Origin: Corydoras sp. C115
Taxonomy: Eukaryota > Chordata > Actinopteri > Siluriformes > Callichthyidae
DNA length: 64,000 bases
Direction: 5' to 3'
NCBI GenBank assembly: GCA_019802505.1
Contig: JAFMOC010000007.1
Location: forward strand, 11,216,001-11,280,000
Positions 35,701-46,879 of the stretch are shown here, in pieces (positions within the stretch are counted from its first letter, which is position 1; each line of letters opens with the position of its first letter). Under the pieces are notes generated by a model. It was given only the letters and a program-made list of their open reading frames with translations, was not told where the DNA came from and did not search any database. The position numbers and the translations under genes were made by a program.

Positions 35701-36722
35701 AAAAGAAATCCAGGTTCAGTCAAATGAGAAAAGCATGAATGTCCTTCAGGAGCATAGTTTTCTGATTTTTCTGACTGTAAATAATTTCAGATTAAATTCT
35801 CAAGGAAATTATAGCATGATCAAAAACAAACAAGAGCAAAAGACAAGGCCAAGACTGTGTACTCCGACTAGAAGACATACTGAAAGCACAATAGAGCTGT
35901 AACCTGAAGCTTTGCAGTCTAGTTGGTGCAGGTGCTTTTGAGTGACGAGTACACATGATGAAGCAGCTCTTATGGAAAGCCTAGAGGGCTACATGGTTCT
36001 GTCTGTCCCCCTCCCCACAGTTACTCAGTGAGGGGGAAAATTGCACAGCAAAGACTGAGTGTAGGTGTCAGTCATGGAAAGTGAGTAATCAAATACGAAT
36101 TATGGCAGGTTGGTATTCCGTGTATGAGCTTAATAACTGTAATCTGTCAAACTTCAGACACAGTAGCCAGGAATAAAACTTAATTCTTTGCCACTTACAC
36201 AGCAATTACCTGTTTGTTCCCTGTGCTGACCTGGGACGTGTCTTTTGGAACATAAACACTGACTCTTGAGATGGACTGATATCCTTCACCTGTGTAGCTT
36301 GTCATGTAATTATCTTAAATTACATTTAAAGTGGAGTTGTGTTGGTGACAGCATGATTTTAGCAAAAGTACACTGTATGTCGTGGTAGTCATGGTTATAT
36401 GATGCGTTTGTGCTATTTAAACAGACACAACACTGATCATGTCCATCAACAAAGGACACCGATTCCCATACACCTTCCTCCCCGGATCTGAAGTTTTACA
36501 ATTAAGGTATTATCTTCTCTATACTGGAGTCTAGTGTTCTGCTGGGGAAAGGTAGACTTAAATTGGGTGTGAAATTGTTTTTCTGCCGCTATAACAGCAG
36601 TGCCTACCGGCAGCTCAGCGTGCCAGCACTCATACAGGGAAAGACATAGGGAGTTTCTCAATGCTGGCAGATGCTGGTCAAGACTGTCCTCAGGTAGTAG
36701 CAGGGATGCATTTTCTGAACGT
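35701..36722. other. No supported gene
   Basis: The 98-codon minus-strand frame ending near the hAT element (36446-36742) crosses the transposon boundary and has no recognised domain. Otherwise unique-looking. Confidence 0.4.
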
Positions 36723-36730
36723 GTATTTTG

Positions 36731-37698
36731 CAGTGTTGCCAACTTAGCCGCTTTGTCTAAATGTTTAGTGACTTTTTAGACCCCCTAGTGACTTGTTTTT
36801 TTAAAAAGTGACTAGCAACTTTTTGTGGTGTTATTGGAGACTTTTAGAGACTTTTGGTGACTCTGAGATGAACACATGCTCTTCAGTTACTGTCCTCAGC
36901 GAGCAGCATCTGCTGCCATGAGCCCCGTCCCACGACACTCACAGTCAGACCAACACTGCTTCACGCCCACACTGCAAATGACTGACCCCTGCCCCGTATT
37001 TACAGAGCGGGATGTAAATATAACGGAGTCTTCATTGAGACACGAAAATATACTACTGCATTTAACTTTAAATTTAAATTTTAACTCACAGTCTCAGTCC
37101 GTTCCTGCTAATGGCTACTCATGATAACATTTAACAACACTGCAAAAAACTAATTTACATAATTTACATAAAAATGATTTATACAAAGCATTAAAGTCAT
37201 GTTTGTTAAGCTTTGTTAAGACACTGCGCTCTATGGGAGTGAGGGAGGATGAATTGCGGGGATTAGGTAATATATTAGAGCGACTCAAATTTGTGTAATT
37301 TATTTATTTATTTATTAATTACATTTTTTTTTTACACACAATGCTACATATCGTGTCAGTGTGTGTGAGATTTGTGTTTAATTCCTCTTCGGGCTACTTA
37401 GATGCCTTAAACTCACACTATTAAATAGGTCAATAAATGTCTGGTTTTATTTACAAAGACATTTATTTACATTTTTTAAAATCCGATTCATCGATTAATC
37501 GAAAAAAATAATCAAGTGATAAATCGATTATCAAAATAATCGTTAGTTGCATCCCTACTGTTTTTTACTCACTTTTTTCTCTCCCACATTATTCCTTTAC
37601 AGCTTCAAAAACATGTGTTATGCAAATTAGGCGATGACATTTAGCGACTTTTAGAACTGCCAATAGCTACTTTCCTTACTGAGGAGTTGGCAACACTG
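36731..37698 (+). mobile_element. hAT-type non-autonomous element with CAGTGTTGCCAACT ends
   Basis: A 968-bp element whose first 14 bases, CAGTGTTGCCAACT, are the exact reverse complement of its last 14. The 8-bp TSD GTATTTTG is perfect (36723-36730 and 37699-37706), which indicates hAT. The sub-ends contain repeated GTGACTTTT/GCGACTTTT steps, for example TTTAGTGACTTTTTAGACCC and ATTTAGCGACTTTTAGAAC. No transposase frame. A second element end (37475-37556) is embedded near its right side. Confidence 0.88.
37475..37556 (-). mobile_element. Fragment end of another hAT-like element, nested
   Basis: TTCATCGATTAATCG...AATAATCGTTAGTTGCATCCCTA reads, on the minus strand, as a TAGGGATGCAACTAACGATT terminus followed by ATCGATTAATCG steps, a common fish hAT end related in style to family H1. 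No matching left end is found inside 36731-37698, so it is truncated. Confidence 0.55.
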
Positions 37699-37771
37699 GT
37701 ATTTTGAGCTTTATACTCTCCACTATGACATACTCTCTGTATGTAAGTAAACAATTACATCACATATCACA

Positions 37772-38305
37772 AATCACCCGCTTAATCCAATACTAGCATC
37801 GTGCGGGAGGGGGGACATTTTGGGCGCTGGGCAGACACACCCAGGACAGGACACCAATCCAACACTGGGTGCACACACATACACACATAGGGGCAATTTA
37901 TATGGGGCAGTTTAGTGCAGCCAATTTACCGCAGCCAGTTTACATTGAATCCATGATTTTGAACTGTGTGGAAAACTAGAGAATTGGAGGGCAACGTAGC
38001 TCAGTGGTTAGGCTGTTGGGCTCTCAATCTGAAGGTTGGGGGTTCAAATCCACTGAAGTTACCGATGTGGGTCCTTGAGCAAGACTCTTAACCCTCATCG
38101 CTCCAGGGATGTTGTGATTAACCCTGTGCTCACCTTGTAAGTCGCTTTGGATAAAAGCGTCTGCAAAATGACCAAATGTAAATGTAAAGCTAATATGGAC
38201 ACGGGGGAGAACATCAAAACTCCACCCAGATTTAGATTTGAACCTGAATCCCTTGCACTAAGAGGAGGTCGTGCTAATCACTCTGTGCCACCCCATATCA
38301 CAAAT
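37772..38305 (-). mobile_element. V-SINE interrupted by a second SINE
   Basis: The 3' part is at about 37772-37983 (CACCCGCTTAATCCAATACTAG, GGGCGCTGGGCAGACACACCC, V domain to GAGAATTGGAGG). The head side resumes at about 38191-38305 (GGACACGGGGGAGAACATC, ACTCCACCCAGATTTAGATT, CACTCTGTGCCACCCC). The two halves join in the proper order once the inner SINE is removed. Minus orientation, diverged, no TSD found. Confidence 0.8.
37984..38190 (+). mobile_element. tRNA-derived SINE with L2-type tail, nested
   Basis: The tRNA-like head has an A box (GTAGCTCAGTGGTTAGG) and a B box (GGGTTCAAATCC). The body includes GTCCTTGAGCAAGACTCTTAAC. The 3' end, TCGCTTTGGATAAAAGCG then CTGCAAAATGACCAAATG and TAAATGTAA, matches the L2-type LINE tail seen at 1400-1463. 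Sharing a tail with a LINE is how such SINEs borrow the LINE's reverse transcriptase. The head is too embedded in a SINE body to call as a working tRNA gene. Confidence 0.85.
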
Positions 38306-39209
38306 GTTATTTTTTTATTTATTTTTTTGTTAGAGGCCTGACACACAGTTGTAATGTTATCACAGCTAGTGTTGCTTAAAATATCTATATGCAGTGAAAG
38401 CAGTGTAGCTGCATACATTTTGTCATAACAGGTTATAGTTTATCAATAAAATCACATGAACATGAAACATTTGTTTTTTATACCATAATATCCCTATTAA
38501 ACCCATTTTGAACCATAATGCTCTACAGCTATAATTATTATAGCAATGTGATTTGAAACCAACATAGTGATGCTCATGTGTAATGGTCCATAAGTGCTAA
38601 CTGGAATATGCATGCTAGGCTTTGCTGCATTGTCCAAATCTTCTTTCCTCTGTAATCACTTTGCTTTAGGACCTCTTGAATGAATTGCTATGCAAATAAA
38701 TCTCATCAGGCCTGCAGCTCCATAAAAATGTCCGTGAAGCTATCAGGCTTGGGGATGTTTACCATGCAGTGACGGGGGTTTAGCACCTGCGCTATTTTTT
38801 TCTTTATGCCTTTAGGTGTCGTCAGCACTCTAATCTCAGAGTGGTGAAGGTGCTGTTTGATTTCTGGCATATCATTAGAACCACAGCAAACTTCTGTTAG
38901 GAACCTGATTATCTCAGTGTAGCAGTGAGAATGTATAAAAGGTGTGTTTTGGTAACTAATTCAAAGCTGAAAGCTTGATTTCTATACATGACTGACTAAG
39001 AGGTTTTTTTTTCTTTTTTTCTTTTTGAGGATGGAAAGCACCTGTGCATTTTAGATCCGCTTATTGTATTTTTAGGTTTAGGTTTTGCTTTCTTTAACCA
39101 AACTACTGTTACAGTGAAATGACACTGAAATGCTGCAGGTGTCCGGTTGTCAGAGCGAGGAGGGACGAAGGGGGGCATCTTGAAAAATCTACTTTTTATA
39201 TAATATAAT
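38306..39209. other. Unique DNA with a POU-octamer-bearing block
   Basis: Mostly AT-rich. The block at about 38630-38900 is more balanced in composition, is not repetitive, and contains the octamer ATGCAAAT in TTGCTATGCAAATAAATC near 38688-38703. That makes it a candidate regulatory element. No exon seen. Confidence 0.35.
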
Positions 39210-39211
39210 AC

Positions 39212-39690
39212 ATTTACATTAAATTAAGTTATTTGGCAGACGCTTTTATCCAAAGACACTTACAAATGAGAAACACCACAAGTCAGTAGTTATGAAGAAA
39301 ACCAACTACACTGTAGAATTATCAAACCTGATTATTATGTGATGCTGCACCTCCCATTTTTTTCCTCTCTATAACAGGTATTTGTTAAAAAGATGTGTCT
39401 TCAGTAGTTTCTTAAAAATGGCCAGTGACTCTGCCATACAGACAGAATTGGGACAATCATTCCACCATTTTGCAGTGGTGAACGCCACAGAGTGAGAATT
39501 AGCTCCTCGGTGAGGTGGAATCACCAGGCGACAATCATCACTGGAGCAAAGTAAACGAGCCGGAGTGTATTTTGAAAAGATGTGAAAAAAAGTGTGAAGG
39601 TAAGAGGGGAAGGACCAGAGTCAGTGACTTGTACTGAGAGTGAGCAGCTACAGGGAGCCAATGGAGAGAAATGAGTAGTGGATAATTTTC
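39212..39690 (-). mobile_element. L2-clade LINE 3' end, 5'-truncated
   Basis: Minus strand. The tail (GGCAGACGCTTTTATCCAAAG as read here) leads into the ORF2 C-terminus, which ends at a stop whose complement is at 39369-39371. The frame includes TPARLLCSSDDCR, VIPPHRGANSHSVAF, AKWWNDCPNSV and AESLAIFKKLLKTHLF, uninterrupted through at least 39369-39560. It keeps the two tryptophans where the copy at 1140 has a stop. It is longer than the copy at 1140 because truncation occurred further upstream. No TSD found. Confidence 0.85.
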
Positions 39691-39699
39691 AGTTTCAAG

Positions 39700-41098
39700 A
39701 TTTCACTTTTAAAAGTTGATGGACTAAAATTAGTATTGGCTTCACTTTCACCACTGGAGCCAAGTCTTTGATACTGGAGTGTGGATTCATAAAGGCGATT
39801 GGCAAGAACTGATCAGCTCAGAGAACTTTATTCACATGGGCAGCTGTTATACTTACTGCTGCAGGGATCCCACAGGGTACAGGCTTAGCCTCAGGCCCTG
39901 CCTTATTACCTATTTTGAAAAGCTGCCACTGGAATCTGTAGGGTGTTGGACAATGCTACAAGGTTTTCTCCTGTTTCAGAATTTCTCTGCAAAGATCTAT
40001 AGTTTTTAAAAATATTTTTTAAATGCTAATGAGGTTTAGGTGTACTTTTGGAACGAGTTAAAAAAAAAATAGCCAGGAGTAAACAAAGACATTAAGCTTT
40101 GCAGCACTGGGATGTTCCAGCATTGTATTTACTCAACGCAGGACTAATTTTAGTTTCTCTAGTGTAATGTTCTATTGTAGTTACATGTTGTAAGTAGCTT
40201 TCAAGGTCAGTGGTATTAATTGCTTGTGCACAGATTTGCTTGCTGAAGGTCAGCTTCAGGATGTACATGATTGGGAGTTTATGAGAGGCTACCTATCCAG
40301 ACAGAAAATTCCCTAAAGCTTTTGATAGATCAGACATGTGGCCACTTGAGACATGCAGTGTTGAGAAACATAATTAAATTTAGAGTGCAGGACACGAGGC
40401 TCCCAGCTTACGGGCAGTAGAGCTGTTCTAGAAAATGACTTTAAATACATGTTGCCTTCGATTTTTATTACGTCTGCCTCGTGGTGCTTTTTTATATTGT
40501 GTTAATTAGGTGAACTTCCTAGTGCTTTGAACAGAAAATCTTTCTTTAACGGCGTGTAGAGATAAAATGGGTCACTTCTTGGCTCATTGCAGGAGTGCTG
40601 TAAATTTGTGAATGGGGACTCTAGTTTGCAGTGTTGGTGTTTGGAATAGGTTTTGGATGTGGTTATTACACACCAATATGTTGGCTGTGGGGAGGTGAAG
40701 CGGTCAGGTAACTGGACACTTGGGATATTTTAAAATCCATTACATTCTATTTAAAGTATAAGACATCCTTGAGAACTGAACTGTGTATAAACACACATTT
40801 TTATCTGATTTTATACTATTTGTCAAAAGATATGTTGTTTCACTGCATCCCTTTTTGTCTTCATCTTGCTGCCTCTCTTCTGGAATAATTGAATACATTA
40901 TCACACCAACAGCACATCTGGGGTCTTTTTTTTACTGCATAGATGCTGAAATATTTCTTCTAAGCCAAAATGTACTTTTGTACAGCAAATATATGAAACC
41001 TTATTAAAGTGTGAATATTATTTACTAGCCTCTCCTCGGCCCAGCTTTGCCTGAACATGTAATGATGTTTCCTGCAAACGGTCTAAACGTTAATTTCC
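39700..41098. other. No supported gene
   Basis: No repeat family or exon recognised. A short A run lies at about 40060-40070. Confidence 0.4.
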
Positions 41099-41106
41099 AT
41101 ATAATT

Positions 41107-41971
41107 TAGGGCTGGGGCAATGCAAAAATTACCTGCGTGCAAGGCATGGCTTGACTTTTCACAACAGTCCAACTGCCATACTCGAGCGTTTAAAGCACAA
41201 ACATCCGCGCTGGGATGTCTGCGCAGCAAAACATCCACATGGCAGCAAAACAGCGACATAGGTTTGGTTTACTTGTTTTTTTCTTATCTTAACATATTAT
41301 TTTAAGACTTTAACACGTTTAATGCATTTCTGTTATTAGAAGTGCATTACTAACCGTTTGTCCATCGTCCTGTGTAGATACATGCATCTTTTCTTATACC
41401 GCTCATGTACAATGGTCATATATCGTATTCAGACAATTCTGCGCTTGTATTTGGTCAACAAAAAATATATAGTCAACAAATATAATCCAGAAAATGTCAT
41501 ATGTGCAGTCATAAGCACAGTCAGTGCAGTTTTTTCTCCAAGAACCGACTCATTACCTGGTGATTTAATACTTTTAAAGTAAACTATTTGAGAAAACTAT
41601 TTGATCCAGTATTTTTGATAAGACATTTCAGTAATAGTAAAAGACTCATTTAAAAATATTCCACCATCATTCTCATGTGCTTTATATTGTACTTGAATTA
41701 TTGAATCTCTTGTGGCTGAGGTTTGATTGTTGATAAAGCTGTTAATGCTAAAGCATTTTGTGTTTCAATAGTGCCCTTAAGAGCAAAATATTCCAACATT
41801 AAAGGTTTTTATTTTTCATTATTGAAAAATATCTATCAAAAATATCTCAAATATCTTCATTTAGGAGAAGTTATTTTAATTCCAAACATTACACATTTGA
41901 GTAATCGTTTTTAGATTAATCGACTAATTGGGAAAAAAAAAAGTTAAAGAAAAATGAATCGTTAGGAGCAG
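41107..41971 (-). mobile_element. hAT-type element, family H1, second copy
   Basis: The reverse complement of the 24769-25684 element. It starts TAGGGCTGGGGCAATGC and includes GTTTAAAGCACAAACATCC, ATGTCTGCGCAGCAAAACATC and CTTATCTTAACATATTATTTT. It ends near GAATCGTTAGGAGCAG, where the expected CAGCCCTA has decayed. It holds an ATTAGAAGTGCATTACTAACC block missing from the copy at 24769. No TSD readable. Confidence 0.8.
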
Positions 41972-41974
41972 TTT

Positions 41975-42604
41975 CTTGGTGTTATTTTTTTTTTGGAGAA
42001 AAATAAACTTTATTCAAATAACTGAGAGAAGAAAAAAAAAAATGTCAAAACATAACTTCCACATCACCTATATATAAGTTTCTCCTGTGCGCAATAGTAC
42101 TAACCACTCTGGCACCAATCACTGGTGTTACTGCTCAAACCATGTAGAGGTGGTGAGACATCTCGCGCCGCTTCTTTGTGGTTGTATAGAATCTCTGCAG
42201 GGTCTCAAAGTATGTATGGCAAATGTCATTGTAAGAGAAGAAGCTACTTTGTGGATTTGTATAGAGATCTCACAGACTCACACACACACACACAGACTCA
42301 CAGACTTTCGCTCATATTTATAGGACACACAACAAAGCCTTTATGTTTTGATATCAACCTTTTAGAAAACTATGCTAGCATATAAATTAATAATGTAATT
42401 AATTAATATAAAAAAGAGTGTTTTATAAATTTGCGTTATGAATAAATTGAAGTGTCGTATTCCATGTTCGTATCAAAATCAGTGCCATTGTGAAGTAAAA
42501 AGTTGCTAAATTCAACATTATGTCTATCCAAGGGATTTGGCAGAAAATGAACTGGAACTGAATGACCAGGTTTTGAGATTTCCTTTCTTTTTTAAATGGG
42601 CTGT

Positions 42605-42636
<32 letters not shown>

Positions 42637-43074
42637 GCTGCTTGATGCATTCTGTTTGATTTGCTCCCATGCTGGATTTGAAAGCGACTCTGAAATGGTC
42701 GAAATGTTAAACTTCAGAGTGAAGTACAGCTCCTGACCTGAATTGGAAATGTATATCAATTTTTCTTAAATCTGTTTCGTTCAATGGATTAGTGTAAATG
42801 ACAGGATGCTAAGAACAGGACCTTCTTCTGTTAGAAGCTCTAATAAGAAACACTGTTTCATCAAAAATGAATTATGTGCTTTTGCCACTTCATATACAGC
42901 CACATGATTACATACAATTTCTTGTTTTTGCACTCACTACTAAAATGAACTTTGCTTGACATATAAATTGTTGGGTTTTTTTGTCGTTTTACAGGCTGTA
43001 CTGCATTTGTTTGTATAAATATTTGAGTCCTCTCTGTTCCATAATAATTGGGGGGTTGGTGAATTTTTAGCACT
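41975..43074. other. No supported gene; T30 run
   Basis: A homopolymer of 30 T lies at 42606-42635 and a (CA)n run at about 42277-42292. No transposon or exon recognised. Confidence 0.5.
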
Positions 43075-43475
43075 GCCACATACCGAAAATTTCCAGCCAC
43101 CAGTATCCTGCAGACTGCTTGTAGAGTCCTGCTAGTACTGAGGGCTTAAAGGCTGGCTTACTAAATGTTTCAGCGAAAGATGAGCTGTTGTTTATGATTT
43201 TGCATCTTAAAGGAGGAACCATAATGTGGATGTGTCTAATAGAGAGTGCACAGTGAGTGGAGACAGTGTTTAAACACGCCAACAGCAATGCTGCATCTGA
43301 TTCCAAAGCATTAACATACCACCACCACATTACTGTCACTGCGCTGCTGAGAATTATCCACAACCCAAACAATACGTGCTTTGTGCTGGAATTTTAGTGT
43401 CCTGACCATCAGAGAACAAAGTAAAGGTGGGGGGGGGTATAAATGAACCACAGTGTATGTGATTTGTCAAACCGC
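43075..43475 (+). repeat. Dispersed teleost repeat, unclassified, copy C
   Basis: TGTCTAATAGAGAGTGCACAG, GAGTGGAGACAGTGTTTAAAC, GCCAACAGCAATGCTGCATC, CATACCACCACCACATTACTG, TGCGCTGCTGAGAATTATCC and GAGAACAAAGTAAAGG form the right-hand body of the family also seen at 30-230 and 2430-2605. This is the longest copy here. It ends in a short G run (43430-43437). No TSD seen. Confidence 0.55.
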
Positions 43476-44567
43476 AAATGAAGGTGCATCTGTATGGTAA
43501 GTAGACCTGATATGAAGTCAATATAAAAACAAGGAGGTGTCTCTTATAAAATTGGAGGGAATTTTTGCTGTACAGTCAATCTAACTTTTGCAGGTGTGTA
43601 TGTAGAAACAGTAAAAACTTTTATTTGAGTCCAAAATTAACTCGTATTGCTATATGGCATTTCAGCATATACTGTCTGATATGAGGCATTATATCCTAGA
43701 TGTATGTCCCAGTGTACTTTAACTCGTGATTGCTTCCTCTCTAGCGCTGGCAGAGTTGAGATTATAGAGATAGCTTGCAGCCGCCTCCTCTCCTTTGGAA
43801 TATCCACATACAGGAGTCTGGGCCCTTTTCCAGAATGACTTTGAGTTGGGTTTTGTTCTCTCTGTCAGCCTTGCTGCTTTCACGGCTGTCTATGAGTAGT
43901 ATCTAATTAATGGTGACTTGTTGATTGTGGTCTTTTGACTCCCACAACCCAGATGATTCACTCAGTCAGAAATCAATTGCAGAATTAGAAGCAAAAGAGT
44001 TCTTTGCCCTCTTTTGAGCTCTTTTATCTTAATTCATTTGTAAATGTGTATGGGTGTGCTGTTGTATTTTAGCTCAACTAACCGAATTCTCATCTGTATA
44101 GGAATTGCTGTTTCAATAGTTCAGCAGGTGCTGAAGGGATCGATCAGTCGGTCACCACTAAGCAACAGTGCTGTATAGTCCTGCGCCATGTACGGTGGAT
44201 TTATTTATTTACTGCTGGTTAAAAATAGCATTTACAATCCTTTGGAAATCATTTAGTAAATATGCTGATGTAATAAGGAAAGGAAATTAAGTTTGAGTTA
44301 ATTTAACATTTATTTTGTGTGCAATAATCGAAAGTTATTCAAATGAAAATCACTAAAAGCCGATTCAGACTGTATAAACTGTATTGTTTATGCTTGAGTG
44401 GGATGCACTGTTACCAGAAAACACTTACTTTTGCTGATAGTTGTATTATAAAAAGTCCTATCAACTATCAAATCCTCATTGATGTCTGGCTTGTCTGTGT
44501 GTGGGCTTAGTGTCTGTATTGTTGTTTATTACCCATCCATCTTATATTTATTTTTATATTTCTACTG
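43476..44567. other. No gene; a balanced block at 43730-44010
   Basis: The block around 43730-44010 (for example GTATCTAATTAATGGTGAC) is non-repetitive and richer in homeodomain-type ATTA steps than its surroundings. It is a weak candidate for regulatory DNA. Nothing else recognised. Confidence 0.35.
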
Positions 44568-44812
44568 AGTGGCAGCCTGCCTCTCAGTGCTGGGGATTTA
44601 TCTTCTCCCCGGTCTGTGTTGGTTATTTTTAATCACGGGCTAAAATCATGAATTCAAGGTGAATTGGCTGCCCTAAATTGCCCCATCTAAATTGCCTTTG
44701 TATAGTGTGTTTGTGAGTGAGTGTGTGCCTAGCAATGGATTGGCGAAACATTCTCTTATTGGCATGGGTACTCCCCCTCCCCCACCGAGACCCTAGATAA
44801 TGTGATAATAAG
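44568..44812 (+). mobile_element. V-SINE, diverged
   Basis: GCCTCTCAGTGCTGGGGATT (head), CATGAATTCAAGGTGAATTGG, AAATTGCCCCATCTAAATTGC, GTGTGCCTAGCAATGGATTGG and CACCGAGACCCTAGATAATG. The V domain proper and part of the 3' region are deleted. No TSD. Confidence 0.75.
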
Positions 44813-44814
44813 AT

Positions 44815-46618
44815 TTCTATTGAGAATCACAAACCAGCTGATGCCATTTTTAAGCTTTAGTTCTGTTAGGCAAGACATCTTTTTACTAAATTGTATACAT
44901 TTTTATTCAAGTTAAAATGCAGAGTAATAGGATACAACTGCCAATAATAATCTAATTATGGATATAACAATGACAAGAGGCTTGCTGTACAAATTTAAGT
45001 TTAGAGTCTTGACTAGTTTGTGGTCACATTGCATTTGAATATTTATGTCCAATTTAATCAGCCTCTGCCTGATTAGTCAGACCTTCTACTGAAAGCTGCT
45101 GTGAAATTGCTGCCAGTCAACCAAAAAAGACCTCTACTTAAATGCAATGAATGGCTCCAAAGCTGGTGATGCTCGTGTTGCTTTTGGGTTAATAGTGTAA
45201 TTTGTATTAAATCTGCCTGGTGGCGATGTGCCGTGATCTGTCCTGTGTGTTCTGGCTCTCTTTTTATCATTTATATATGTTTTTTTTTTCTTTCTGAAAA
45301 TGCTTGCTTGTAGGATCACAGGTTAAAAACTGTAACTTGCAAAACATGGCCTTTGTGTTAGGAGGGGTGGTTTTATATTCTTCAAATATAAATTGGTTCT
45401 GGTTGTTGCTGGGTAGCCATTTTCCAACACTCAACACTGTGATCTAAATTAGATTGATTTTATATTTACTTTTCTTTTTATGAACCTGTAACTCGGTTGT
45501 TATGCCACCCAGTCACCTCTTTTAAAGGGTAATACCAGTGAATAATAGTAAACTTTCCACATCTCCGTCTGAATGGAGACACACAAACAGGTGCTATAAC
45601 AAGACTTGTGTATGAGATGCACTCGTTCATATATTGCTTTTTCAGGAAATTGCAGCTCACGTCAGTGCTCTGTTTGAACTGACATGAAGGACTAAGACAT
45701 CACATCATCAAATGACAGCATGAACATACAAATAATTGGATGGACCAGAAGTTCTTGTGTTTGTTGTGACAAGGTCTGTGTATTACAAATGACAACAGGG
45801 CAGTCATGAGAATTGAGAACGTAAGATTGAAGTGAGAGAATATTTAAATAAATTAAAGCTTAATTTAGCTGAATGCCACTCATCAGAGATGAATGTACTC
45901 ATTAATGTTAGGATTTATTAATGGCATGGTTATGCTTTTCATATTCAGATTTATTTGTCACTTGCATATTTGTAACAGTTACAATTGTAAAGATCAGGTG
46001 ACTGATCCATAAACTACATGAGAGGTTACCAAGAAGAAAGAGAAAGAATTAGATTAAAATGTGCTTAAAAACAAGATAAGGACAATTTACATACTAATTA
46101 CAGTAATAAGAAAAAAGGTATAAAGAAGGAAAATATGTGGAGAGTAAATGTAAACAGTGTAATCTACTTTTAACCAATAAAACACAGTGTTTTGTTAAAG
46201 TGCCTGTGTGTCCAAAGGTGACTTGAGCAGATAAGATTAAAAATGTGTCTGTGTAGGTGGCTTGTTCAGAATGGTCCAGGTTTATTGAGCATTTAGTGTA
46301 GACATTTTTTTTTTTTAATGAAAGTCTTCTAATTCCATAAGACTCTTAGACTAATGCTGCTTGTTTTTGAGGTCTGTCAGAATGATGTGGGTCATGACTC
46401 ATCTTCTGCATGCACCTCCTGACATAGTCTATTAAGGAAATTGTGGTTGGTTTAAGATTATTTATCATGTTGTAGAAGTCATTTTCTTTTTATCATCAGC
46501 TTTGTTTATAAGAGGGGCGAGGTTTCTACACAGACTTTGTTGGTATTTCTTTGACTTCTCCATATTTTCAGCTTTCCCAACTCTATTCATAATGCTGAAC
46601 AAGAAACAACTCAAAACG
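44815..46618. other. No supported gene
   Basis: AT-rich with a T run near 45281-45290 and another at 46306-46317. Nothing recognised. Confidence 0.4.
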
Positions 46619-46619
46619 C

Positions 46620-46877
46620 ATTCCCCATGCCCATGCCCATTCAGTGGATAATGTTTCGGGCGCTGGACAGATACACCCAGGACAGGGAGTCAATTCATCA
46701 CTGGGCACATGGTGCAATTTTGAACTGCCAATTCAGCTTGAATCCATGTTTTTGACTCGGGCGAAAACCAGAGAACCTGGAGAAAATCCATGCGGACATG
46801 TGGAAACTCCACCCAGATTGGGATTCGAACCTGGATCCCCAGGGCAGAGAGGTGAACATGCTAACCGCTGAGCCGTT
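46620..46877 (-). mobile_element. V-SINE, 3' tail missing, diverged
   Basis: ATTCCCCATGCCCATGCCC, GTTTCGGGCGCTGGACAGATAC, GAATCCATGTTTTTGACTCGG, GGATTCGAACCTGG (B box on the minus strand) and CTAACCGCTGAGCCG. The tail is absent and the middle shortened. Confidence 0.82.
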
Positions 46878-46879
46878 TT

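Noticed and set aside
36446..36742. 98-codon minus-strand frame as an exon
   Set aside because: It runs across the left boundary and TSD of the hAT-type element, so it cannot be an ancestral exon in this form, and no domain is recognised.
37984..38060. A working tRNA gene
   Set aside because: The A and B boxes belong to a SINE with a long body and L2-type tail; I could not draw a full cloverleaf with a credible acceptor stem.
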